From a bacterium (GTDB lineage: Bacteria; Hydrothermota; Tepidihabitantia; SM23-42; JAOAFX01): a DNA stretch of 64,000 bases. The notes below the pieces were generated by a model. The model did no database searches. It was not told the DNA's origin and was given only the letters and a program-made list of their open reading frames with translations. The translations under genes and the position numbers were made by a program. The stretch is from positions 56,898 to 120,897 of the forward strand of contig DASVHD010000032.1 of assembly GCA_036382775.1 (NCBI GenBank), written 5' to 3'. Within the stretch, counting starts at the first letter, position 1. Every line of letters begins with the position of its first letter. Below, in pieces: positions 34,012-41,654 of the stretch.

Positions 34012-35349
34012 ATGAAAACTCAGTTCGTATGCCAAAACTGCGGCGCCTTTTCCATGAAGTGGATGGGTCGCTGTCCTTCCTGCGGGACTTTTGATTCGAT
34101 GGTGGAAGAGCAATTGGATGAAAAAAGCGCGTCGTCGAGACGGAAGTCAGCATTCAAGCCGGCACTTTTATCCGACATACCAATCGGGCTGGAGGAGCGG
34201 CGATCCGTTGGGCTTCATGAGGTCGATCGTGTGCTGGGCGGCGGTTTTGTTAAAGGCTCGGTCGTTTTGCTCGGCGGCGATCCGGGCATAGGTAAATCCA
34301 CGCTTACCCTGCAGATCGCTGAAAAAATGGCATCAGGCAACGGAAAGGCACTGTACATAAGTGGCGAAGAATCATCAATCCAGGTGCGGCTCCGCGCTCA
34401 GCGTTTAAAGATCGCTGGTGACGGAATCGTTTTCCTGCCTGAAACGGAAATGGAATCGATTCTTGAACAGGCGGAAACCATGATGCCGGCTTTCTTGATC
34501 ATTGATTCGATACAGACCGTCTATAAATCGAGCATGAACTCGTCTCCCGGCAGTGTCGGGCAGGTCCGGGAATGCTGCAGCGATATCATGAAGTTTGCCA
34601 AAGACAGGGGCATACCGACCATCATTATCGGCCACGTGACGAAATTCGGCGCGATCGCGGGGCCCAAAACGCTGGAACATATTGTGGACACGGTACTTTA
34701 TTTCGAAGGTGAAAAAGATCAGCAGTACCGGATCCTGAGAGCGTCTAAGAACCGCTTTGGTTCCACGAACGAGATCGGTGTCTTTGAGATGACCGCAGAT
34801 GGACTGGTCGAAGTCGAAAACCCGACCAGCATCTTCGTGACCGATAGTCAGGCTTCAGGATCGGTTATCGTCAGTATCATGGAAGGAACGCGGCCTTTAC
34901 TCCTGGAGGTGCAGGCTTTGACAAATCCCACTTATTTTAACTATCCGCAGAGAGTGGCGACGGGGATCGATTACAAGAGACTGACCATGCTACTTGCGGT
35001 CCTTGAACGCAGAGTGGGTATCAATGTTTTTGGTCTGGATTGTTTCCTTAATGTCGTGGGCGGCATTAAGGTCTTTGAAACAGCAATCGATCTAGGCATT
35101 ATCGTTGCGGTTGCATCGGCGGTCAGGAATAAACCGGTTGCCAAGGGCACGGTGATTATCGGCGAGGTCGGACTTGGCGGCGAGGTCCGGTCAGTATGGG
35201 GGATAGAGAACCGTCTGCGGGAAGCCGATAAACTCGGTCTGCAGACTGCGATAATACCGGCTAAAAGTCCTTCACCGCAGGGCATAAAATTGAACGTGAT
35301 ACGCGTCGCTGAAGCGCGTCAAGCAGTGGAACAACTAATGAATTCGTAG
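34012..35349 (+). CDS. radA: DNA repair protein RadA
   Basis: This 445-aa RecA-like protein starts with a zinc finger (CQNCG ... CPSCG), has Walker A GGDPGIGKST, the RadA-specific motif KNRFGSTNEIG, and a C-terminal Lon-like domain (EVGLGGEVR). It promotes branch migration in recombination intermediates. I chose ATG 34012, 19 bp after mlaD, since the zinc finger begins immediately. A PIN-TRAM protein gene follows 8 bp later, as in the radA-yacL arrangement of other bacteria. Confidence 0.95.
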   Translation: MKTQFVCQNCGAFSMKWMGRCPSCGTFDSMVEEQLDEKSASSRRKSAFKPALLSDIPIGLEERRSVGLHEVDRVLGGGFVKGSVVLLGGDPGIGKSTLTLQIAEKMASGNGKALYISGEESSIQVRLRAQRLKIAGDGIVFLPETEMESILEQAETMMPAFLIIDSIQTVYKSSMNSSPGSVGQVRECCSDIMKFAKDRGIPTIIIGHVTKFGAIAGPKTLEHIVDTVLYFEGEKDQQYRILRASKNRFGSTNEIGVFEMTADGLVEVENPTSIFVTDSQASGSVIVSIMEGTRPLLLEVQALTNPTYFNYPQRVATGIDYKRLTMLLAVLERRVGINVFGLDCFLNVVGGIKVFETAIDLGIIVAVASAVRNKPVAKGTVIIGEVGLGGEVRSVWGIENRLREADKLGLQTAIIPAKSPSPQGIKLNVIRVAEARQAVEQLMNS

Positions 35350-35357
35350 GAGGATCT

Positions 35358-36158
35358 ATGTTGCTATTCAAGCACGAGGACAAATATGTCCTTGATTCAT
35401 CAAGCATTCTGGACGGAAGGGTGATACAGCTTTTTGAAAAGAAATTCTTTGAAGGAAGGATCCTGATTCCGATGACGGTTCGGACGATCATAAGAAGGAC
35501 TATGGGCAGCGATGCCGAACGGCATCTGAATAACTTGAAAAAAAATATGCACGTGGAATTTGTGGACAAAGAAACCACCACGGGTCTTTCCGAAGAACTG
35601 TCAGTACTAAAGATGGCAGCAAAGCGCAAAGCCCGCGTGATCACTACTTCAGACGAACTTTGCCGTAAAAGCAAGGAATTCCCCAATATCCGGGTCATTG
35701 ATCTCAGGGAACTGTATCGAGCGCTGACACCGATCTTTGCACCCCAGAAAATGATGTCGGTCAGGATATTGAAAAGGGGCTTGAATCCTACGGAAGGGGT
35801 GGGGTATATCGAGGGCGTCAAAGTCGTGGTGGAAGACGGAGCAAAGTATATCAGCCAGACGATCCAGGTCCGCGTGACATCCATGCTTTCCCTGGAAACG
35901 GGCAACCTGGTGTTCGCCGTCACGGCTGACAAGACGAATCAGCCGCAGCAGCAACAACACCAACAGCATCCGCAGCAACACCAACAGCACCCGCAGCAAC
36001 ACCAACAGCACCCGCAGCAACACCAACAGCACCCGCAGCAGCACCAACAGCACCCGCAACAACACCAACAGCACCCGCATCCTCATTCTCACCCGGTCCA
36101 ACAGAAAAACCGTCAACGCGGCAGCTATAACGATGGAAACCATCGACCGTCTTCTTGA
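35358..36158 (+). CDS. PIN-TRAM domain protein with Gln/His-rich repeat tail
   Basis: A 266-aa protein. Residues 8-125 resemble a PIN nuclease domain (YVLDSSSILDGRV with the first acidic residue, then VITTSDEL). Residues 130-195 resemble a TRAM-like RNA-binding barrel (GVGYIEGVKVVVEDG, GNLVFAV). This pairing and the position after radA match the YacL family, but without its membrane helices. The tail from residue about 196 is extraordinary: six tandem heptads of the form QQHQQHP, then HPHSHP. Such a tail could bind metal or RNA, or simply be a slippage-prone linker. The next gene overlaps the tail. Confidence 0.8.
   Translation: MLLFKHEDKYVLDSSSILDGRVIQLFEKKFFEGRILIPMTVRTIIRRTMGSDAERHLNNLKKNMHVEFVDKETTTGLSEELSVLKMAAKRKARVITTSDELCRKSKEFPNIRVIDLRELYRALTPIFAPQKMMSVRILKRGLNPTEGVGYIEGVKVVVEDGAKYISQTIQVRVTSMLSLETGNLVFAVTADKTNQPQQQQHQQHPQQHQQHPQQHQQHPQQHQQHPQQHQQHPQQHQQHPHPHSHPVQQKNRQRGSYNDGNHRPSS
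35952..36077 (+). repeat. Six tandem 21-bp units encoding QQHQQHP
   Basis: Six in-frame 21-bp units (typically CAGCAACACCAACAGCACCCG) follow each other without gaps. Units 2-4 are identical; units 1, 5 and 6 differ at one to three bases, mostly synonymous (CAA/CAG, CAT/CAC). The unit length keeps the reading frame, so copy number can vary without truncating the protein. Confidence 0.93.
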
Positions 36159-37146
36159 AAAGCTGACATCCGCTGCGGCGATCGGCTACGCCGGTGACGC
36201 ACCGCAGCTTGTCATCGAGGAACTCAAAGCTGCAGGACTCACGGCCGCACTCACGAAAGACCGAAGCGTTCATGCCATTGTCAACGGTACTGATGGACGT
36301 GACGTCATCATCGCCTGTCACCTCGATGAGATCGGTTTTGTAGTTACTGGCATAGATGGCAGCGGTTTTATAAAAATAAACGAGGTAGGCAAGTCGGATG
36401 TCCGCATATTGATCGGCCAGGAGATGTTGATCCATGGTCGCGAAACCATTGCCGGATATATTGGCGCAAAACCGCCGCATCTGCTGAGCCCGGCGGAAAG
36501 ATCCCGGGTGTTTCCGTTGCCGGACTTGTTCGTCGATACCAGCATGCCGGTCGATGCGTTGAAGTCCATTGTCCGGATCGGAGATATGGTGACGTTCAAG
36601 AACCGGTATCAAAAGCTCCATGATTCGTTGCGCAGCGCCAAAGCAATGGACAATCGGGCGAGCGTTGCCGCCGGCATTATGGCGCTCGTCGAATTGCAGA
36701 AACATCCGGTTAAGCCAAACGTGCATTTCGTGGCGACCAGCCAGGAAGAATTCAGCGGGCTTGGCGCGCGGCTATTGTCGCAGCGGGTGCACGCCTGCTG
36801 CGCCATTATTGTCGATGTCACGTTCGGCGACCAGCCCGATTTGCCGGAAACCGAGGTATTCCCGCTGGCAAGCGGTCCGACTCTGGGCCGGGGTGGAACC
36901 CTGCCCGCGAAGTTCTTTAAACTGCTCGTACAGTGCGCTCAGGAACTTGGTATCCCATACCAGGTCGAGCCCTTGCCCACCAATACCGGCACCGACGCCG
37001 ACAGCATCGCTTTCAGCGTCGATGGGATCCCCTGCTGCCTGCTGGGTATCCCGGTGCGCAACATGCATACGCCCGTCGAGGTCGTATCGCTGCAGGACAT
37101 CGAGCGCACGTCGCAGTTGATCGTCCATTTTGTCAAAAAACTGTAG
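36133..37146 (+). CDS. M42-family metallo-aminopeptidase
   Basis: A 337-aa di-metal peptidase of the glutamyl aminopeptidase / cellulase M family. Metal and catalytic residues are visible in IACHLDEIGF (His63, Asp65), KAMDNRAS, SQEEFSGLGA (Glu-Glu pair), VDVTFGD and NMHTPVE. It trims N-terminal residues from peptides in the cytoplasm as a large oligomer. Its first 26 bp overlap the end of the PIN-TRAM gene. A strong terminator follows. Confidence 0.93.
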   Translation: METIDRLLEKLTSAAAIGYAGDAPQLVIEELKAAGLTAALTKDRSVHAIVNGTDGRDVIIACHLDEIGFVVTGIDGSGFIKINEVGKSDVRILIGQEMLIHGRETIAGYIGAKPPHLLSPAERSRVFPLPDLFVDTSMPVDALKSIVRIGDMVTFKNRYQKLHDSLRSAKAMDNRASVAAGIMALVELQKHPVKPNVHFVATSQEEFSGLGARLLSQRVHACCAIIVDVTFGDQPDLPETEVFPLASGPTLGRGGTLPAKFFKLLVQCAQELGIPYQVEPLPTNTGTDADSIAFSVDGIPCCLLGIPVRNMHTPVEVVSLQDIERTSQLIVHFVKKL

Positions 37147-37181
37147 CTTCCTTAACGCAGGGTTTCCTGCTTTGAATATCG

Positions 37182-37209
37182 AAGGGCACGTCGTAAACGT
37201 GCCCTTTTT
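37182..37209 (+). terminator. Rho-independent terminator after the M42 peptidase gene
   Basis: A perfect 8-bp stem GGGCACGT / ACGTGCCC with a 5-nt loop (CGTAA) is followed at once by TTTTT. It closes the transcription unit that runs through radA and the peptidase gene, just before the mutL promoter. Confidence 0.92.
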
Positions 37210-37235
37210 ACTTTCTCGTAATCCGGGTGCCGTAC

Positions 37236-37263
37236 TTGACTTAAAGAGCGAATTTATTACAAT
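37236..37263 (+). promoter_or_regulatory. mutL promoter giving a leaderless start
   Basis: TTGACT (37236-37241) and TACAAT (37258-37263) are spaced by 16 bp. The mutL ATG at 37269 lies only 5 nt after the -10 hexamer, so transcription would begin at or within one or two bases of the start codon. There is no Shine-Dalgarno sequence. Confidence 0.8.
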
Positions 37264-37268
37264 AGACA

Positions 37269-38909
37269 ATGGGTAAAATTATGATTCTGCCGGCCGATGT
37301 GAGAGGTAAGATCGCGGCCGGCGAGGTCATCACCAGACCTAATTCGATAATCAAGGAACTGATTGAGAACGCGCTCGATGCCGTTTCGACACGGATCGAA
37401 ATCGAGATCGAGGACGGCGGGAAAAAAAAGTGCCTGGTCAATGATGATGGTTCCGGTATGCCCCACGATGACGCGCTGCTGTCGATCGAGCGTTTTACGA
37501 CGAGCAAGATCAACTCCCTGACCGACATCGAGAACATAAAAACATACGGATTCCGCGGCGAAGCGCTGGCCAGCATTGCTCAGGTTTGCAGCGTTGAGAT
37601 CGAAACCTCGGACGGGGGAGAAGGCACGCGGATCGAGATCAAAGGCGGTGAGATAAAAGCGGTGCACGAATCGCACCGTCGCCGCGGGACCAGGGTCAAG
37701 GTGACAGATCTGTTCTACAATTTGCCGGTCCGTTTGAAATTCCTAAAATCATCGGATTGGGAGCGCAGGCTCATTGTCGACACGGTAAAATCTTACTCTT
37801 TAGTTCACCCGACCGTCGGGTTTTCATTGACCGAATCCGGACGAACGCTGCTCATAATGGGCCCGGCGCAGTCAGTCGAGGAGCGTATTGCTTTTCTTTT
37901 CGGATACCTGCAGGATACAATGGTGCGCGTCGCGTCTGACGTGGATACTTTCTCCTTTAACGCTTTCATATCCAAACCGGACTCGGCAGAAAAACGATCG
38001 GTCAATCACATCTTTGTGAACGGCCGTCCCGTCAAGTATCCCCGGATCTACCGGACAATACTCGAGGCCTATCAGAACCCGCAGAATACCCCGAGTTTCA
38101 TCCTTTTTGTCATGGCCGACCCCGCCTTTGTCGATGTCAACATACACCCGGCCAAGAGCGAAGTGAAGTTCCAGGATGAACGTTACGTTGCGGATGTCCT
38201 GCTTCAGGCCATAAGGAAGAAACTACAGACGCATACGCTGACCGCCGGTTATGTCCCCGGCGATGACTCGGCAGCCATTTCTTTAGATAAAAAATATGTC
38301 CGGATAGTGCAGGATAACCTGATCCCATACGAAACAGGCGAGCAGCAGGTTTCGGCGCTGCCGCGGGAGCCGGCAGAGTTCTGGCAGATACACAACATGT
38401 ACATCCTGGCCCAGACCAAAACGGGGATGATCATCGTCGACCAGCATGTCGCACACGAGCGGATCCTGTACGAGGCCCTGATCAGCGGCAAGGTCGCGTC
38501 TCAGCGGTTGTTGTTCCCGATCACCCTTGCCCTTACTCCCGATGAATACGAAATTTACGCCAAGACCAAAGACCTTCTTAACGACCTCGGTATCGAGTTC
38601 AAGGAGTTCTCGGACCGGACCCTGGTGATCGACAGCATCCCCGTCGATGCCAGAATAGGTCGCGAAGATCTGACTGACTTTTTTAGTGAGATCGGCGGTC
38701 TCGGCTCCTTGATGAAGGAAAAACTGGAAGTTGCAAAGATAGTGGCCTGCAAAAGTGCGGTCAAGGCCGGCCAGAAGTTATCGCTGATCGAGATGCAGAC
38801 GCTGATCGACAGGCTGTTCGCGTGCGAGAACCCCTACACCTGTCCGCATGGAAGGCCGATCGTCCTGAAATTCTCACTGGACGACCTGGCGAAGAAGTTT
38901 GGCAGATAG
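37269..38909 (+). CDS. mutL: DNA mismatch repair protein MutL
   Basis: A 546-aa MutL. The GHKL ATPase half has IAAGEVI, ELIENALDA, NDDGSGM and YGFRGEALASI. The C-terminal half carries DQHVAHERILYE, which fits the endonuclease motif DQHA(x2)E(x4)E with Ala changed to Val, plus ACKSAVKAGQ and CPHGRP. It is therefore probably a nicking MutL of the kind found in bacteria without MutH. The inter-domain linker is short. The start at 37269 is supported by promoter position; ATG 37281 is an alternative. Confidence 0.96.
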   Translation: MGKIMILPADVRGKIAAGEVITRPNSIIKELIENALDAVSTRIEIEIEDGGKKKCLVNDDGSGMPHDDALLSIERFTTSKINSLTDIENIKTYGFRGEALASIAQVCSVEIETSDGGEGTRIEIKGGEIKAVHESHRRRGTRVKVTDLFYNLPVRLKFLKSSDWERRLIVDTVKSYSLVHPTVGFSLTESGRTLLIMGPAQSVEERIAFLFGYLQDTMVRVASDVDTFSFNAFISKPDSAEKRSVNHIFVNGRPVKYPRIYRTILEAYQNPQNTPSFILFVMADPAFVDVNIHPAKSEVKFQDERYVADVLLQAIRKKLQTHTLTAGYVPGDDSAAISLDKKYVRIVQDNLIPYETGEQQVSALPREPAEFWQIHNMYILAQTKTGMIIVDQHVAHERILYEALISGKVASQRLLFPITLALTPDEYEIYAKTKDLLNDLGIEFKEFSDRTLVIDSIPVDARIGREDLTDFFSEIGGLGSLMKEKLEVAKIVACKSAVKAGQKLSLIEMQTLIDRLFACENPYTCPHGRPIVLKFSLDDLAKKFGR

Positions 38910-38911
38910 AT

Positions 38912-39049
38912 GTTAAATCCTAAATCCGAAATCCTAAATCCTAAACAAATCCTAATTTCAAAATTCCAATGCTCCAATTTATGTCATCACTTTCGAATTT
39001 TGGATTTAAAGGATTGTTTCGATATTAGTGCTTGGAATTTAGAATTTCA
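38912..39049. repeat. Modular palindromic intergenic element, arms only (copy 7)
   Basis: Both AT-rich arms are present (CTAAATCCGAAATCCTAAA on the left; ATTTTGGATTTAAAGGATTG and GATATTAGTGCTTGGAATTT on the right). The C-rich/G-rich core and the ATACTCAGCATG segment are missing and replaced by a short ordinary stretch. It could be an ancestral arm-only form or a deletion derivative. Confidence 0.7.
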
Positions 39050-39084
39050 GATAATCAGCGAGCCCATACTTTAAAGCGACAAAT

Positions 39085-40788
39085 ATGATGATTCTGCTGA
39101 CATTAACGATAATCGCTTTCCCGCAACGAGGTCTCTGGCTGCGGGCTATGTCGATCGCGGATTCCACGAAGATCCCGCGGATCTGCGCGATCATGGATAC
39201 GCTGCATATCACTGACGTATATATCCAGGCCGTTGTGGGCGGTTATGCCTACTACGACTCGCGTGTCCTGCCGCGGAGCGAGGTGCTCGTGCGCGCTGCC
39301 GGGCCGGACTACCAGCCGTTCGAGACCATGTACCGGATTTGTAAGAACCGTGGTGTGAGGGTTCACGCCTGGGTAAACGCACTGCTTGCCTGGTCCCTTG
39401 AGAAAAGACCTGATTCGTCAAGCCACGTGCTGTTGCAGCATCCGGAATGGTTCATGCAAGACGTGTTCGGGCGACGCATGTCAGACTACCCATACCAGGA
39501 CTGGCGCCGGTTCGGCATTGAGGGTTTGTATCTGGATCCGGCGAATCCCGCGGTCCGCGAATACATTGCGGATATTGTACATGATATTACCAGCCGGTAT
39601 GATGTGAATGGGATCCACCTGGATTTCATACGATATCCGGGTATCTGGTGGTCTTTGGAACCAACCGAGCAAACATGTCTATTGTCGGGAATGATATCCG
39701 ACACTCTGCAATGGATGACCTTGATTCGATACTGCCAGCTGCCGTTCAAACTGCGATGGATGACCTGGAACACCTGGCGGATGATGAAAAGCAGGGAAGG
39801 AAACATTGATGCCGCGGTCAGTCAGGCGTTCGGTGGGACGGCCGTCAATATGAAATCGTGCGCGGTCACGGCGAACCCGGCTAACGCCCGGTATAAATAC
39901 GGACAAGCGTGGTGGCAATGGCAGGATAAAGTTGTTTTCCCTCTTTTGATGTCCTACACAGAAGATGTCGGACTTTTCCAGGACATGACTGACTTTGCTG
40001 CCGCTCATGATGCGGGCGCGGTTATGGGAATAGGGGTGATCTGGCCAAATATGGAACGGGAAGCCGCGTATGAGCAGCAAACTGCTATCCGGCGTGGTGC
40101 TGGTTTTTGTTTTTTTGATTTCGAGTCACTCGATACGCTCGCTGACCTGTCAGTGCTGTTAGATACGGTTAATATCGTCTTTGACAGTCTGACGATCGAC
40201 TCGACCCGTTACCGTCCGGTCAATTCAGTATTTACAGACCGCCCGGCTTCGGTTTATGGAAGGTCTGATGGTCATTATCATGATCTGGATTCTGCTCTGG
40301 AATTCGCTCGTTACATCATGTCGCTGTCTTTGAACCGGCCACGCGATCTAAGTAGGCTGGGGCTCGATAGTGCTTCATGTATGCAAATGATACGTTCTGA
40401 TGCGGCTGCGTTTGAATATGTTAACGGTGAGGTATTTCCGCTGGGAACGATGCTGATCGAACCCCCCAGTAGACTTATATCGTATGACTCACTGTGCCGG
40501 AGCCAGGGTGATTCGGAACAGATCAATGCGAAGATGAATAAAACGGATCAGCTGGTCAGCCACCGCAAGGTTTATCCGTTACCGCTTGACCGGTTCGCCA
40601 AAGCGGTGTTCAATGCAAAACCAGGTGTCAGAACAATGGTCGAGACACCGGACTGTGCTTACGCGTTTATAGTTGACAAGATCGTTGAAGACAGCGTGTT
40701 AATACCGGAATTCCAGGTGCCGGCTGATCTTAGGTCGCTCTTTTCTTTCAACACCGCCATGATAAAATTAGATAAATTGTTAAAGTGA
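39085..40788 (+). CDS. Secreted GHL10-type glycoside hydrolase-like protein
   Basis: A 567-aa protein with a short N-terminal hydrophobic signal (residues 1-12). Residues 15-330 resemble the GHL10 (DUF187) barrel: GLWLRAMS at the start, VHAWVNALLA (93-102), DPANPAVREY (151-160) and GIHLDFIRYP (176-185), the usual active-site region. Members are putative outer-surface glycosidases. The C-terminal 230 residues show no domain I recognise. No clear promoter or ribosome-binding site was found upstream. Confidence 0.82.
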   Translation: MMILLTLTIIAFPQRGLWLRAMSIADSTKIPRICAIMDTLHITDVYIQAVVGGYAYYDSRVLPRSEVLVRAAGPDYQPFETMYRICKNRGVRVHAWVNALLAWSLEKRPDSSSHVLLQHPEWFMQDVFGRRMSDYPYQDWRRFGIEGLYLDPANPAVREYIADIVHDITSRYDVNGIHLDFIRYPGIWWSLEPTEQTCLLSGMISDTLQWMTLIRYCQLPFKLRWMTWNTWRMMKSREGNIDAAVSQAFGGTAVNMKSCAVTANPANARYKYGQAWWQWQDKVVFPLLMSYTEDVGLFQDMTDFAAAHDAGAVMGIGVIWPNMEREAAYEQQTAIRRGAGFCFFDFESLDTLADLSVLLDTVNIVFDSLTIDSTRYRPVNSVFTDRPASVYGRSDGHYHDLDSALEFARYIMSLSLNRPRDLSRLGLDSASCMQMIRSDAAAFEYVNGEVFPLGTMLIEPPSRLISYDSLCRSQGDSEQINAKMNKTDQLVSHRKVYPLPLDRFAKAVFNAKPGVRTMVETPDCAYAFIVDKIVEDSVLIPEFQVPADLRSLFSFNTAMIKLDKLLK

Positions 40789-40792
40789 GAAT

Positions 40793-41476
40793 ATGAACGA
40801 CAAAAAAATGATTGAGGCGGATAAGCTCGCGTCATGTATTGATCAGACTATCCTGAAACCGGATGCGTCGCTGTTCGATATCGATGGTTTCGCAGCGGGA
40901 TTCTGGAAGTACCATTTTTTATGCGCCTGCGTGAATTCATGCTGGATCGGATACGTGCGCGGACACATCCCTGCCGGAACAAAGATCTGCAGTGTTGTCG
41001 GTTTTCCCCTGGGCGCGTGCCATGACACGGTCAAGATGCACGAAGCGAGGGAGCTCGTCGCGCTGGGATGCGATGAGATCGACATGGTCATGAACATCGG
41101 CAGGTTCAGGAGCGGGGACTATGATTACGTGGGGAAAGAGATAAGCGCGGTGGTAAGCGCGGCTGAAGGCCGCGTCGTGAAGGTCATCATCGAAACTTGC
41201 CTGCTTGACGAACAGGAGAAAGAAAGCGCAGCAAGACTGGTGAAGGAGAGCGGCGCTCATTTTGTAAAGACGTCAACGGGATTTTCGACCGGCGGTGCCA
41301 CGGTCGAAGACGTAAAGCTGCTGCGGAACGCCGTGGGCGTTGATTTTGGCGTGAAGGCATCGGGCGGGATCCGTGATCATGCGTTTGCCTGCGCTTTGAT
41401 CAAGGCCGGCGCGAGCCGTATCGGGACATCGGCCGGCGTTGCGATCATGAAAGAGGCATGGAATAGAGAAGGATGA
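40793..41476 (+). CDS. deoC: Deoxyribose-phosphate aldolase
   Basis: A 227-aa TIM-barrel aldolase that cleaves 2-deoxyribose-5-phosphate to glyceraldehyde-3-phosphate and acetaldehyde. VVGFPLGA, CDEIDMVMN, KVIIETC and FVKTSTGF (Schiff-base Lys) are all present, with KASGGIR near the phosphate site. It starts 4 bp after the preceding stop, so it is probably co-transcribed with the GHL10 gene. Confidence 0.95.
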   Translation: MNDKKMIEADKLASCIDQTILKPDASLFDIDGFAAGFWKYHFLCACVNSCWIGYVRGHIPAGTKICSVVGFPLGACHDTVKMHEARELVALGCDEIDMVMNIGRFRSGDYDYVGKEISAVVSAAEGRVVKVIIETCLLDEQEKESAARLVKESGAHFVKTSTGFSTGGATVEDVKLLRNAVGVDFGVKASGGIRDHAFACALIKAGASRIGTSAGVAIMKEAWNREG

Positions 41477-41532
41477 TAGTGATATAACTATGATTTACAT
41501 CACCGTAATCTCCGGTTAATCATTGGAATCGA

Positions 41533-41557
41533 AGATTTCTGGTTTTTCCAGAAATCT
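41533..41557 (+). terminator. Perfect 10-bp hairpin downstream of deoC
   Basis: AGATTTCTGG / CCAGAAATCT form a perfect 10-bp stem with a TTTTT loop, 57 bp after the deoC stop. No T-run follows (CAAAATAAA), so it is a weak or factor-assisted terminator, or an RNA-processing or operator site. It ends 12 bp before the promoter of the next gene. Confidence 0.55.
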
Positions 41558-41569
41558 CAAAATAAACCC

Positions 41570-41597
41570 TTGACAATCGAACATTATTGAGTAAAAT
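41570..41597 (+). promoter_or_regulatory. Promoter of the 1109-aa surface protein gene
   Basis: TTGACA (41570-41575) and TAAAAT (41592-41597) are spaced by 16 bp. Transcription would begin near 41604, giving a leader of about 50 nt with a hairpin and a TAGGAGG ribosome-binding site. Confidence 0.85.
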
Positions 41598-41611
41598 AAC
41601 CTATTGTTGTG

Positions 41612-41633
41612 AAGTCTATTATTAAATAGACTT
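41612..41633 (+). promoter_or_regulatory. Stem-loop in the leader of the surface protein mRNA
   Basis: AAGTCTATT / AATAGACTT form a perfect 9-bp stem with a 4-nt ATTA loop near the 5' end of the predicted transcript, just before the TTAGGAGG. Such 5'-end hairpins commonly stabilise mRNAs; a regulatory protein site is also possible. Confidence 0.6.
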
Positions 41634-41654
41634 AAGTGTAGTTAGGAGGTAATT

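Noticed and set aside
35649..36143. Long minus-strand frame rich in Leu/Val/Arg under the PIN-TRAM gene
   Set aside because: It is the complement of the 21-bp Gln/His repeat and the conserved PIN-TRAM domains; its leucine-rich look is a by-product of the repeat.
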